The position numbers and the translations under genes are program-made. Shown here one piece after another: positions 1-8,847 of a stretch of 64,000 bases of DNA (its first letter is position 1; the number at the start of each line of letters is the position of its first letter). Source of the stretch: an uncultured Planctomycetaceae bacterium (GTDB lineage: Bacteria > Planctomycetota > Planctomycetia > Pirellulales > Pirellulaceae). The DNA is taken from the NCBI GenBank assembly GCA_937862885.1, contig CALMEE010000122.1:93691-157690 (forward strand), given 5' to 3'. The notes under the pieces were generated by a model. That model saw only the letters and a list, made by a program, of their open reading frames with translations. It did no database searches and had not been told where the DNA came from.

Positions 1-1
1 T

Positions 2-1045
2 GGCAACTCTTCACCATTGCTGCAGATGGTCAAAGCACGTTTGCTGGAGTTTATACGTCAACCGGAGGCAATCTTTTGGGTTTACGTTTTTCCAGTGCTC
101 ATGATGGTGGCGCTGGGTGTTGCCTTTCGCTCAAGGTCGGTTGAGACGTTTGATGTGCTGATCGTCGAAGGAACGCAGGCCCATTCCGTTGCGCAAATCC
201 TGGAGGGAGCAAGTGACTTTGCTTTTAATCTCTCGATATTGAGTGCTGATGAATGCGCCACAAGGTTACGAACTGGCAAGACCAGTTTAGTAATTGAAAC
301 AAAAGGCGAGTCTTATGTATATCGATTTGACCCGACACGACCTGGTAGCATGGCAGCCAAGGCCGCCGCCGATCAAACGTTGCAAGTGGCTGCAGGTCGG
401 CAAGATGTGTTCGAAGCTGAAGAAGTTGCCAGCACGGAACCGGGCGGGCGGTACATCGACTTTCTGGTACCGGGACTCTTAGGACTCGGATTAATGGGAG
501 GCGGGTTGTTTGGCGTGGGATTCGTAATCGTCGACATGAGAATTCGAAAACTGCTGAAGCTGTACATGGCCACACCCATGAAACGTTCTCATTTTCTTAT
601 GTCCTTAATGCTGAGCCGCATGGTGTTCATGATTCCCGAAGTACTCCTTTTATTGGTGATGGCGTGGTTGTTCTTCGGTGTGTTGATTTTCGGCTCGCTG
701 TGGCTGGTCATCCTGTTGATCGTTTTGGGGTCAATTCAATTCTCAGGAATCGGTCTATTGATTGCTTCCCGAGTGCGAACATTAGAAGCGGCCTCTGGAC
801 TCCTGAATCTCGTTATGTTGCCGATGTGGACCTTGAGTGGCGTATTCTTTTCGTATGACAATTTTCCACAAGCCATTCATCCATTGATCAAGGCGTTACC
901 TTTGACGCCCTTGATTGACGCGTTGCGAGCCGCCATATTGGAAGGCGAAGGGCTCACTCAGCTAATTCCAGAGTTGGCAATAATTATGGTGTGGGCAATC
1001 GCCTCGTTTGGCGTTGCTTTATTGATTTTTCGCTGGCAAGATTAA
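2..1045 (+). CDS. ABC-2 type transporter permease (5' end cut by window)
   Basis: Inner-membrane permease of the ABC-2 family, which usually works with a separate ATPase in export. The reading frame is open to the left edge, and the first in-window candidate start is a TTG at 17. Homologous N-termini begin a little earlier, so the true start probably lies upstream of the window. Counting from the TTG, a first membrane segment covers about residues 18-37, an extracytoplasmic domain runs to about 145, and about five hydrophobic segments follow (near 150-172, 195-215, 220-250, 265-285 and 315-337). The next gene, an ATPase, starts 77 bases downstream on the same strand, so the two are likely cotranscribed. 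Whether that ATPase serves this permease, the FtsX-like permease, or both cannot be told. The family call is firm; the substrate is unknown. Confidence 0.85.
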   Translation, partial: GNSSPLLQMVKARLLEFIRQPEAIFWVYVFPVLMMVALGVAFRSRSVETFDVLIVEGTQAHSVAQILEGASDFAFNLSILSADECATRLRTGKTSLVIETKGESYVYRFDPTRPGSMAAKAAADQTLQVAAGRQDVFEAEEVASTEPGGRYIDFLVPGLLGLGLMGGGLFGVGFVIVDMRIRKLLKLYMATPMKRSHFLMSLMLSRMVFMIPEVLLLLVMAWLFFGVLIFGSLWLVILLIVLGSIQFSGIGLLIASRVRTLEAASGLLNLVMLPMWTLSGVFFSYDNFPQAIHPLIKALPLTPLIDALRAAILEGEGLTQLIPELAIIMVWAIASFGVALLIFRWQD

Positions 1046-1122
1046 ACGGAATTCGTTTCCAGAATTGCTTCGTGGCCCGCCGATTTGCCAAGCCTAATCC
1101 AGTTTTTGTGGCCTCAGCCTAT

Positions 1123-1809
1123 ATGATTCGACTTCGCAACATTGAATTCTCGCACCCGCGATCGACGTTCCGTTTAAGTTTTCCGTTGCTCGAGATTGCA
1201 CGCGGCGAAAAGGTAGCCATCGTTGGTCCGAGCGGGTGCGGCAAGACGACTCTTTTGAATTTAATTGCCGGCATTCTGTTGCCCCAATCGGGGATTGTCG
1301 AACTTGGCGGCGAAGCCATCTCAAAGATGAAAGATGCGCAACGCAGACGCTTTCGTATTGCGCGGATCGGCCAAGTATTTCAACGGTTCGAGCTGGTTGA
1401 GTACTTGAATGTGCGCGATAACATTTTGTTTCCGGTTTACATAAATTTTTTGCTCCGCCTTGATCGAGCCACAATGCAGCGAGCCGAATCTGTCGGGGAA
1501 CAATTGGGCCTAGCGGATAAGATGCTTCGCTTTCCAGCGCAGCTTTCACAAGGCGAACAACAACGCGTCGCCATCGGGCGTGCCATGCTCCTCGATCCAC
1601 GCTGGATTCTGGCAGATGAACCTACGGGCAGCCTCGACCACTCGAATAAACTTAAGATGATCGACATGCTATTTGAGCAGAGCATGAAGAACAACAGCAC
1701 TTTAATCGTTGTGACCCACGACACCGGCATTTTAGGTGGTTTTGATCGGATCATTGACTTCGCTGAACTTTGTGGCGCCCATTCGGAGGCCGCGCTAACT
1801 GCTTTATGA
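1123..1809 (+). CDS. ABC transporter ATP-binding protein (LolD/MacB-like)
   Basis: Cytoplasmic ATPase subunit of an ABC transporter, 228 residues from the ATG at 1123. An in-frame extension reaches back to 991 but overlaps the previous gene and lacks family similarity. All nucleotide-binding motifs are visible: Walker A GPSGCGKTT, a Q-loop (QVFQRFELVEYL), signature LSQGEQQRVAIGRA (second residue after S is Q instead of the usual G), Walker B ILADEPTGSLD and the H-loop VVTHD. The EPTGSLD form and the overall length are typical of the LolD/MacB/FtsE type that pairs with FtsX-like permeases. Its stop overlaps the start of the FtsX-like permease (ATGA), so the two are translationally coupled. Energises export or extraction rather than classical import, by family. 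Confidence 0.92.
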   Translation: MIRLRNIEFSHPRSTFRLSFPLLEIARGEKVAIVGPSGCGKTTLLNLIAGILLPQSGIVELGGEAISKMKDAQRRRFRIARIGQVFQRFELVEYLNVRDNILFPVYINFLLRLDRATMQRAESVGEQLGLADKMLRFPAQLSQGEQQRVAIGRAMLLDPRWILADEPTGSLDHSNKLKMIDMLFEQSMKNNSTLIVVTHDTGILGGFDRIIDFAELCGAHSEAALTAL

Positions 1810-2987
1810 CGAGAATCTTTTGGTTAGCTTGGCGGTACGTGCTGTATCATCGTTGGAAGACGGCGATCATGATTGCCTGTATATCGCTCACGTGCTTGTT
1901 CCCGATCGCGATTTCTGTTTTGCTCGATCAGTTTAATCACCAGATCGTACTACGGGCTAGGGCGACGCCTTTCGTCGTTGGGGCTCGCGGCAGTAAGTTA
2001 GACTTGGCCCTGCATACGATCTATTTTGAAGGTCGTTCCCCCGAACAAATTCCCTATGGCAGCATGGAATTAGTGACATCATCCGGCTCGGCTGCAGCGC
2101 TACCGATTCACTCCAAATATACGGCGCACGGCAAGCGGGTAATTGGCACAACACTCGACTACTTTGAGTTTCGCGGATTAGTCATCGATCGTGGCGATTC
2201 TCTCGTTCGCATTGGCGACTGTGTTGTCGGAGCGAACGTAGCCAGAGATTTAAAGTTGAAGCCCGGTGACCAAATATTGACTCACTCGGATAATATTGTG
2301 GATATTGCGGGAAGTTATCCCGTCAAGTTGACCGTCACCGGCATTTTTTCCCCAGCCGATTCCCCCGATGATCAAGTAATTTTTGTCGATATCAAAACGA
2401 CTTGGGTTATCGATGGACATGGTCATGGCCATGCGGATGTCCGACATGTGGGTGATGAAAAATTACTCGGCATTGACGGAAACAAACGAATCGCCAGCGC
2501 GGCCGTTCAGCCTTACATCGAATTCGATGAAGAGTCTCTTCGCGACTTACATTTCCACGGAGTGATGCAAGACTTTCCGGTTTCGGCCATAATTGTTATA
2601 CCGCGAGACGAACGATCGGCGACGTTGTTGTTGTCACAGCTAAACCGTAGCGAGTCAATGATCCAGATGACAGAACCGCTGTTGGAAGTTCAACAACTCA
2701 TGGCAATCGTCTTCCAAATCAAGCGATTGTTTAACGCCAATGCTTTGTTGATGGGTATTTCTACGTTATTGTTGTTATTCTTGGTTGTTATGCTCTCGTT
2801 GCGATTGCGTGAAGGCGAACGACAAACCATGCATAAATTAGGTTGCGGTCGTCGCACGGTTTGGCTAACCCAGGTAACTGAACTCGTGTTGGTATTTATT
2901 TTTGCCAGCATCTGCATCTCAATTATGACGATCTTGCTCGTCCTTGTTCCGCCAGATTTTCTTAAATGGTTCACAGTGGCATCATGA
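1806..2987 (+). CDS. FtsX-like (MacB/LolE-type) ABC permease with His-rich extracytoplasmic motif
   Basis: Inner-membrane permease, 393 residues from the ATG at 1806 that overlaps the ATPase stop. One membrane segment near residues 16-38 is followed by a large extracytoplasmic domain and then C-terminal hydrophobic segments near 320-345 and 360-385. The classical MacB/LolE plan has three segments after the extracytoplasmic domain. Here the protein ends after what looks like two, so it may be a three-segment variant. In the extracytoplasmic domain a Gly-His cluster (IDGHGHGHADVRH, with H205, H207, H209 and H214) suggests metal binding. The stop overlaps the start of a ZnuA-like lipoprotein (ATGA). 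Function is inferred as a metal-linked export or sensing transporter; the substrate is not known. Confidence 0.85.
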   Translation: MTRIFWLAWRYVLYHRWKTAIMIACISLTCLFPIAISVLLDQFNHQIVLRARATPFVVGARGSKLDLALHTIYFEGRSPEQIPYGSMELVTSSGSAAALPIHSKYTAHGKRVIGTTLDYFEFRGLVIDRGDSLVRIGDCVVGANVARDLKLKPGDQILTHSDNIVDIAGSYPVKLTVTGIFSPADSPDDQVIFVDIKTTWVIDGHGHGHADVRHVGDEKLLGIDGNKRIASAAVQPYIEFDEESLRDLHFHGVMQDFPVSAIIVIPRDERSATLLLSQLNRSESMIQMTEPLLEVQQLMAIVFQIKRLFNANALLMGISTLLLLFLVVMLSLRLREGERQTMHKLGCGRRTVWLTQVTELVLVFIFASICISIMTILLVLVPPDFLKWFTVAS

Positions 2988-3991
2988 ATTCGCTGCGGCG
3001 TCAAAGATTTTTAGTGAAGATTAGCATTAGTGTTCGAGCCTGTTACCGCCGTCGATTGTGGTCGCAGTTGATCGTCTGCGTATTTTTACTTGCGGCTATT
3101 GGATGTCGGCAAAGTGTTGCTGACAAGTCAGGCGATAAGCAATATTCCGCGCAGCCACGTGTAATTGCAATCAGTTTTGCGCTGAAATCGTTGACGCAAG
3201 AATTGCTCGACGGAATTTGCGAGGTCAGCATGCCTAATTACGCCGGACAATATCCGCTGCATTGGTATCCGAGAACTGAGTTCATTCGCGAGATGCAGCG
3301 GGCGGATTTGGTGATTTGCAACGGCGGCGGTGCGCAGGAAGCTCCTTGGCTAAATACCGTAACTGTATCGCCATCGAAATTGGTGGAAACGATCAACAAT
3401 ATTCAATTGAGTGACTTTCTTGTGGTCGACGATGCACCAACGCATTCCCATGGACCGGAGGGCGAGCATTCTCATTCTGGGTTAATCGCATCAACCTGGT
3501 TAAATCCCAGAGTGGCGAGAGATCAAGCTGAATACGTTTACCGACGGCTCGTTCAGCGCTTTCCGGAACATGCCGCTAGGATCGAGTTGAACCGCCATCA
3601 GCTGATTGATAAATTCAAGGACTTGGAGGCGAGATTTGCTGAGATTATTGACTTGCGGGGGAAGGTCGTATTGAGCAGTGAACCTACGTTCAAATATCTA
3701 TTCAAGAGCCTTGGAGTTGAGGACAAACACTACTTTTGGTCACAAGAAAAAGGCGAGCTAGAGGCTTCAATGTGGGAGGAGTTTGACACGACGCGTCCGC
3801 CTGCAGCCAGCGTCATGTTCTGGCCGTTTCCTCCTCCACCCGCAGTACAAGAAGGGTTGCGTAGCAGGTCCATCTCATTTGTGGCCTTGGATGCAATGAT
3901 CGAAAAACCAAAAAACGAAACAGATTACTTTTCCACCATGCAAAAGAATCTGGCTTTGATCACCGCTAGTCTGTCGAATGACCTGAAATGA
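2984..3991 (+). CDS. ZnuA/TroA-like metal-binding lipoprotein
   Basis: Predicted lipoprotein of the ZnuA/TroA solute-binding fold, 335 residues. The ATG at 2984 overlaps the preceding stop (ATGA) and is preferred over an ATG 18 bases upstream. A basic N-terminus and hydrophobic stretch lead to an AIGC lipobox with Cys41. Family landmarks are present: NGGGAQEAPW (equivalent to the NGLGLEPW region), a His-rich loop with H154, H156, H162 and H164, STWLNP at 170-175 where HVWLDP is usual, and a C-terminal YFSTMQKNL stretch. The canonical His in HVWLDP is replaced, and the later SHxAF-type His site reads SSEPTF (about 231-236), so the standard metal site seems lost while the His-rich loop remains. 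Coupled to an exporter-type permease rather than a ZnuB-type importer. Confidence 0.85.
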   Translation: MNSLRRQRFLVKISISVRACYRRRLWSQLIVCVFLLAAIGCRQSVADKSGDKQYSAQPRVIAISFALKSLTQELLDGICEVSMPNYAGQYPLHWYPRTEFIREMQRADLVICNGGGAQEAPWLNTVTVSPSKLVETINNIQLSDFLVVDDAPTHSHGPEGEHSHSGLIASTWLNPRVARDQAEYVYRRLVQRFPEHAARIELNRHQLIDKFKDLEARFAEIIDLRGKVVLSSEPTFKYLFKSLGVEDKHYFWSQEKGELEASMWEEFDTTRPPAASVMFWPFPPPPAVQEGLRSRSISFVALDAMIEKPKNETDYFSTMQKNLALITASLSNDLK

Positions 3992-4561
3992 TGCTACGGC
4001 AGAGGCAACAGATTGCTAGAGATGGTGCCTGCATTGCCAAACAGGCGCAGCACATTCACTGTGATACGGCCAGTTGCATCATCCAACGCGAACGTTCGCA
4101 GACGTGACATTTTGTTCCGTGCATTTCAATGTCCCGCCGAAGATAATTCATTATCGAGTTTTCTGGCATGAAGAGATAACCATATCGGCATCACCAAATG
4201 AACACGCGATGAATGGCTTTAAACGGTATGCAATTTACTGCACGCATCAAAACAGGCGGGACTAGCCAATTGAATGGTTCTATTGTAGGATCACCGCGTA
4301 TTGAGATGTAAGCACTGCCGCTTCGCGACAAACATCCGCGCGGGAAACAGAGTTTAAATAGAATCTGGAACTTTGAGGTTGGCAGGTTGGAGACCGTCTT
4401 CAGTTAACTTGTTTTATCGAGAACACGAGCAGAGCCAACGCGTTTGTTCGATTGACGTCGCTGGCCGCAAGACATGCTGGCCTACAAAGTGAAGTTTATT
4501 GCCGCATGGAACCGGCGCTAGCAGCCGACTTACGAAGATTCGTCATTAGAGAGATACGCTC
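3992..4561. other. Intergenic region between ABC operon and pgk
   Basis: About 570 bases without a convincing gene. A 63-codon open frame at 4074-4265 has no recognisable features. A hairpin lies near 4025-4048 (separate entry). The promoter of pgk must lie in the right-hand part, but no clear -35/-10 pair was identified. Confidence 0.5.
4025..4048 (+). terminator. Hairpin downstream of ABC operon, possible weak terminator
   Basis: GTGCCTG (4025-4031) pairs with CAGGCGC (4042-4048), giving a 7-bp stem with one G-T pair and a 10-base loop, 34 bases after the lipoprotein stop. No T-run follows, so intrinsic termination is uncertain. Confidence 0.25.
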
Positions 4562-5743
4562 ATGGCCAAAAAGACGATTGATCAAATTCCGGTTGAAAAC
4601 AAAACCGTGATCATGCGAGTTGATTTCAATGTTCCCATATCAGATGGTCACATTGACGATGATCGCCGCATTCAAATGGCGTTGCCGTCGATCAATTCCG
4701 TCGTTCACCGGATGGGAAAGTTGATTTTGATAAGCCATTTGGGACGTCCCAAAGCGAAACCGGATGCAAAATATAGCTTGCGGCCAACAGCGACACGATT
4801 GCAGGAATTGGTCGAGAACAAGGTGCGTTTTTGCCCCTTTACGGTTGGGCCCGAAGCTGCGCGCGCCGCCGCTGAACTGAAGCCTGGCGAAATTCTGATT
4901 CTGGAGAACCTTCGATTTGATGCTGCTGAGGAGGCTGGCGAAAAGGCATTTGCTTTGGAACTGGCGGCGATGGCTGATATTTATTGCAACAATGCGTTCG
5001 GAACGTGCCATCGAAACCATGCGTCCATGTATGCGCTCCCGCTTGCCATGGGTGATCGGCCCAAGGTAGTCGGATCGCTGGTTGAAAAGGAAATCAAGTA
5101 TCTCCAAGATGTGATTGCCAATCCGGTACGCCCATTTGTAGCTATTCTCGGTGGAGCAAAGGTATCGGACAAGATCAAGGTGATTGATAGGTTGTTATCG
5201 GTCTGTGATCACGTGTTAATCGGCGGCGCCATGGCTTTCACGTTCGTTAAGTCGATCGGCGGGAAAGTTGGCAAAAGTCTAGTGGAACTAGAACACCTTG
5301 AGCTTGCCAAGCAGTTACTGGCACGAGCCGGTGATAAGTTAGTGCTCCCGGTCGACGTCCGATGTGGTGAAGAATTAAAGGAAGGTGGCCATACGGAAGT
5401 CTGTTCGGTAGATGCAATTCCCGATCATTTGATGGGTTTGGACATCGGCCCGGCAACGATCCAAAAATTTTCCGCCATAGTTGCAACGTGCAAAACCGTG
5501 ATCTGGAATGGTCCCATGGGAGTATTTGAGATAAAACCCTTTGATCAAGGGACCGTGGCGATTGCCGAGGCAGTTGCAAATTCTGATTCGACAAGTATCA
5601 TCGGTGGTGGAGATAGCGCTTCGGCAATAGCTCAGTTCGGCTTCGAAGATCGAGTCACTCACGTGAGCACTGGAGGCGGCGCCAGCTTGGAACTGCTCGA
5701 AGGCAGCACGTTTGCAGCGGTTGACATCCTTGATGATGCATAA
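4562..5743 (+). CDS. pgk: Phosphoglycerate kinase
   Basis: Cytoplasmic glycolytic enzyme that transfers phosphate from 1,3-bisphosphoglycerate to ADP. At 393 residues it is the usual bacterial length and complete. Recognisable blocks are MRVDFNVP near residues 19-26, SHLGRPK near 59-65, ILENLRF near 117, the hinge-side GGAKVSDKI near 197, WNGPMGVFE near 318 and the C-terminal GGGDSASA and STGGGASLE nucleotide-binding loops. The segment [14 protein letters not shown] differs from the commoner VNDAFGTAHRAHAS form, but key residues are kept. The gene is flanked by gaps of about 570 and 420 bases and appears monocistronic. A purine-rich GAGAG lies about 9 bases before the ATG. Confidence 0.97.
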   Translation: MAKKTIDQIPVENKTVIMRVDFNVPISDGHIDDDRRIQMALPSINSVVHRMGKLILISHLGRPKAKPDAKYSLRPTATRLQELVENKVRFCPFTVGPEAARAAAELKPGEILILENLRFDAAEEAGEKAFALELAAMADIYCNNAFGTCHRNHASMYALPLAMGDRPKVVGSLVEKEIKYLQDVIANPVRPFVAILGGAKVSDKIKVIDRLLSVCDHVLIGGAMAFTFVKSIGGKVGKSLVELEHLELAKQLLARAGDKLVLPVDVRCGEELKEGGHTEVCSVDAIPDHLMGLDIGPATIQKFSAIVATCKTVIWNGPMGVFEIKPFDQGTVAIAEAVANSDSTSIIGGGDSASAIAQFGFEDRVTHVSTGGGASLELLEGSTFAAVDILDDA

Positions 5744-6162
5744 TCAGTGTCGATAAACAACGGGGTTATTGGCCTCTTTGCAGGGCTCAAGGTAAACGTC
5801 TAAACCGGGATTCAGGACCCTCCGTCGAGCTATTGTCGCGTTGCCTGACGATTGTCTGATATCCGCATGGCAGTAAGCGCTGACAGTCATCTTGCAGAAT
5901 TCACGCCAACCAATAGAATCAAGGGCGAAAAGTCGCACTGGTTACTAGTTGGGAAACGTCGTGAACGCGAGAATCGTTGCGAAATTCGCGGGTGGGCCGG
6001 ACGCGTTTGTTCGAGTGTGCTTCGCGATGCAACGACTTTGCATCCTGGTCAATTCATACCCACCGATTTCAAAATTGGCTACGCGTGACGCGAGTACCTA
6101 TTGGCGGAAAATTGGAACAAACGTTTTAAGTTATTTACGTTCTTCATATAAATAGGTGAAAA
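5744..6162. other. Intergenic region after pgk
   Basis: About 420 bases. Short overlapping frames of 64-78 codons show no protein-like pattern, and no terminator with a T-run was found after pgk. A ribosome binding site AGGTGAAAA sits at the right end and serves the STAS gene. Confidence 0.45.
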
Positions 6163-6525
6163 GTGGTTGATGTAAGGCAACGTGTCGATGGGCTAATCAG
6201 AATTGTGCTGCTGGAAGACGCAAAGATCTTGGACGAGCAGTTTGCCAAGTCTGTTGGCTCAAACATCGTCAAGCTTGTCAACGAGATGAGCCAAAAAAAA
6301 CTACTCCTGAATTTATCGAAAGTGCAATTCATGGCATCCGCCATGATTGGGCAACTCGTCTTGGTCCGCGAAAATTGCAAGCGTCGCGGCATTGAACTTG
6401 CAATCTGCGATTTGAATCCAAATCTGTGCGAGGCCATAAAACTTATGCGGATCGATGAAATTTTGAAGGTCCACGACACAGAAGCGAATGCATTGGCGGC
6501 GATGTCTGAATCGTCTGCCGGATGA
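6163..6525 (+). CDS. STAS-domain protein (anti-sigma factor antagonist-like)
   Basis: A 120-residue single STAS-domain protein starting at a GTG preceded closely by AGGTGAAAA. STAS proteins such as SpoIIAA and RsbV bind anti-sigma kinases and are switched by phosphorylation of a Ser/Thr. Here the motif region is LNLSKVQFMASAMIGQL (about residues 49-65), with the candidate phosphoacceptor Ser in the MASAM segment, followed by the usual beta-alpha pattern ending in LCEAIKLMRIDEIL, which matches the family's C-terminal block. No anti-sigma kinase, PP2C phosphatase or sigma factor is adjacent, so partners must be elsewhere. The next gene is a histone-deacetylase-family enzyme on the same strand 108 bases on; a functional link is possible but unproven. 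Confidence 0.85.
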   Translation: MVDVRQRVDGLIRIVLLEDAKILDEQFAKSVGSNIVKLVNEMSQKKLLLNLSKVQFMASAMIGQLVLVRENCKRRGIELAICDLNPNLCEAIKLMRIDEILKVHDTEANALAAMSESSAG

Positions 6526-6633
6526 CAGGCATTCGCGCTGGGGACTCACGTTGCCGCCAGGTGATGTTGCTTGCGTCTTCCCATCGACGGTAATGCGGCC
6601 TGTTCCTCTCCCAAAGTCGAAGAATGCATTTCA

Positions 6634-7548
6634 GTGAAGATATTCTACACCGATGTGTTTGAACTGCCATTGCCTCCTGGACATCGTTTTCCGATGGCCA
6701 AGTATCGACTGCTTCGACAACGGATCGAGGAATCGGATATTCGTCCTCATTGTCACTTGATCGTACCTCGTGCGGCGAGCAACGAGGAACTCATGCTTGT
6801 TCATACGCAAGATTATGTAACCCGTGTCGTTTCAGGGCAATTGTCTCAATTGGAACAGCGCCGGATAGGGTTCCCTTGGTCTGAAGCCATGGTTGAACGA
6901 TCGCGCCGATCCGTTGGCGCGTCAATTGACGCAGGACTTGCTGCGCTGCAAGATGGCATCGGCGTTAATCTGGCCGGTGGCACGCACCACGCCTTCGCAG
7001 AAAGTGGGCAAGGTTACTGCGTTTTTAACGATGTTTGTGTGGCTGCCCGCGTGTTACAGCGGGAAACGCCGGTGCACAGAGTCTTGATTGTCGATTGTGA
7101 CGTGCATCAAGGAAATGGGACTGCAGCCATTTGTCAACATGATCCAAGCCTGTTTTCTTTCTCGATGCATTGCGACAAGAATTTTCCGTTTCGCAAGGCG
7201 AACAGCGATCTCGATATTGCCTTACCGGAAGGCACATCCGATGCAAAGTATCTGGACGCGCTGGAAAGGGGTTTGGCTTCGGTGTTCCGCTTGTTCACGC
7301 CTGACATCTGCTTCTACGTATCCGGTGCGGATCCTTTTTCGGATGATCGCCTGGGACGACTCAAGTTGACCAAACGTGGATTAGCTCAGAGGGACAGTTT
7401 GGTTATTGAATCTATGAACCATTATCGGATACCTGTCGTCGTCACGATGGCTGGCGGCTATGCTAAGCAAATAGACGATATCGTCGAAATTCACTTCACG
7501 ACGGTTTCAACGGCTTTACGGGTGACAAAAGGCTTGCCTAGTCACTGA
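6634..7548 (+). CDS. Histone deacetylase family protein
   Basis: Zinc-dependent deacetylase of the HDAC/AcuC/acetylpolyamine amidohydrolase superfamily, 304 residues from a GTG at 6634. The frame opens back to 6571, but homology begins with KIFYTDVFELPLPPGHRFP right after the GTG, so this start is preferred. Catalytic features are visible: the paired His in GGTHHAF, GYCVFND, the zinc-ligand motif DCDVHQGNGT, a second Asp ligand in SGADPFSDD and the transition-state Tyr region MAGGYA. In bacteria such enzymes remove acetyl groups from small molecules or from proteins such as acetyl-CoA synthetase. No acs gene is adjacent, so the substrate is open. The start codon is uncertain because no strong ribosome site is visible. 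Confidence 0.9.
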   Translation: MKIFYTDVFELPLPPGHRFPMAKYRLLRQRIEESDIRPHCHLIVPRAASNEELMLVHTQDYVTRVVSGQLSQLEQRRIGFPWSEAMVERSRRSVGASIDAGLAALQDGIGVNLAGGTHHAFAESGQGYCVFNDVCVAARVLQRETPVHRVLIVDCDVHQGNGTAAICQHDPSLFSFSMHCDKNFPFRKANSDLDIALPEGTSDAKYLDALERGLASVFRLFTPDICFYVSGADPFSDDRLGRLKLTKRGLAQRDSLVIESMNHYRIPVVVTMAGGYAKQIDDIVEIHFTTVSTALRVTKGLPSH

Positions 7549-7929
7549 ATGCGATCGCCGATTTTCAGAGTTGAATGCAATCAGAGACGTGTCAAAACGT
7601 CCCTACCAGAATTTCTCGTGGCGACGTGGCGAGCCCTGATAACTTACTCGGCAACCTGCATTGTTTTCAGGTAAGCAGCAGCTCAGAACGGAACGCCCAT
7701 TATCCCGGACCAATCAATACTTGTTGCTGATTGCCACCAAGGCCAACTGCAAATCGTACTTGTACTCGAACATTCACACGGTTTCGAGTAGGCGTACGAA
7801 TAACGCACAAGCTGAAAACAAGGTCGAAAATGAAGTTGTGTTTGGTTTTGGGCGGCACTTCGTGACGGCGGTCAGCGAGAAGTGGCAACTAATCGACTTT
7901 TATGAAAAACCATAAGTAAAGGTCGAATA
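7549..7929. other. Intergenic region, convergent ends
   Basis: About 380 bases between the ends of two convergent genes. An 84-codon forward frame at 7661-7915 has no recognisable domain or ribosome site and is judged spurious. No clear terminator hairpin was found. Confidence 0.4.
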
Positions 7930-8847
7930 CTAGTCTGTTTTGGGTATGAACTGGTAGATGCCGCCAGACTGTTTAGAGATCGCCTTCAAGTTCACTTGGT
8001 TGTCGAGATCTTCGAGCCCAATCGTGTGAATCGGACATCTAGATTTATTGAGCTTCTTGCAAAGTTCAACTGTGGATATTTCGCCACCAAACTTACCGTT
8101 ACGATATTGCACGCCATTAAACTCCCCATCGGAGAGGAGAAAAATACACGAAGGTTGTAAACTGAATGCTTCCGCCAAGGCTTCGCGGGGATCAGTCCCC
8201 GAACCCAAGCGTCGGGATTCCAGCCATTCGCGCAATTTAGCCTGGGTTTCCTTGGTTGAAAAACAAAAGCGATCCCCATCAATTTTCATGCGATCCGTCG
8301 TAAAGCTGAATAAGAATACGTAAAATTGTTGATGAACATCAAGTTGTTCAACCGATTGCATCAGCGCCTTGACCGCTCGCTCATAGCGAGTGTGATATCG
8401 GCCCCGTGCGGACATGCTGCGCGAAATGTCGATAATGTAGACGATTCGCTCACCATAGGGTTGGATGCCAAAAAAGCCGAGGCTCTCTGCGCTGGGAGCG
8501 GCGGTATACAAATCGAACGGGTCATTGCTTTCCAAGCCAAAGTGCTCAAAATCTGCAACCATCACAACGTCATTGGACGCTAAATCCGTCGTCCAAGGTT
8601 CACTCTCTATCGGATCAAATAAAGAATCGTCAATCTTCTGCTCGACCGATTTGAGCATGTCGTTAGATTCAAATGACGTTACAACATCGTACAACGGCAT
8701 TTGCGATTCCAGCGAGATCGTCGCCCGATTCGTCACAGGCCAGAACACAACGGCCAAGACAACGATCAAGGACGTATGTAGTAAGGTGGACGTCAGTATG
8801 CAGGATGCCGATCGTTTAATCTCGCGGATATTGTTCACGTACATCAT
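7930..8847 (-). CDS. Membrane-anchored von Willebrand factor A domain protein
   Basis: A 305-residue protein with one N-terminal membrane segment (about residues 17-38), a linker, and a VWA domain from about residue 134 to the end. The metal-ion-dependent adhesion site is intact: DISRS (D140, S142, S144), a Thr in GSGTDP (T218) and an Asp in LLSDGEF (D240). VWA domains bind protein partners through this metal. The start lies inside the 3' end of the upstream reverse-strand gene (overlap of 32 bases), so the two are probably cotranscribed and coupled. Two consecutive ATG codons are possible starts. No AAA+ MoxR partner, the common companion of bacterial VWA proteins, is nearby. Function unknown. 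Confidence 0.85.
   Translation of the reverse strand: MMYVNNIREIKRSASCILTSTLLHTSLIVVLAVVFWPVTNRATISLESQMPLYDVVTSFESNDMLKSVEQKIDDSLFDPIESEPWTTDLASNDVVMVADFEHFGLESNDPFDLYTAAPSAESLGFFGIQPYGERIVYIIDISRSMSARGRYHTRYERAVKALMQSVEQLDVHQQFYVFLFSFTTDRMKIDGDRFCFSTKETQAKLREWLESRRLGSGTDPREALAEAFSLQPSCIFLLSDGEFNGVQYRNGKFGGEISTVELCKKLNKSRCPIHTIGLEDLDNQVNLKAISKQSGGIYQFIPKTD

Noticed and set aside
82..279. Reverse and alternative-frame open frames inside the ABC-2 permease gene
   Set aside because: They are antisense shadows of a well supported gene and have no family likeness.
7661..7915. 84-codon forward open frame after the HDAC-like gene
   Set aside because: No ribosome site, no recognisable domain, and composition not protein-like.
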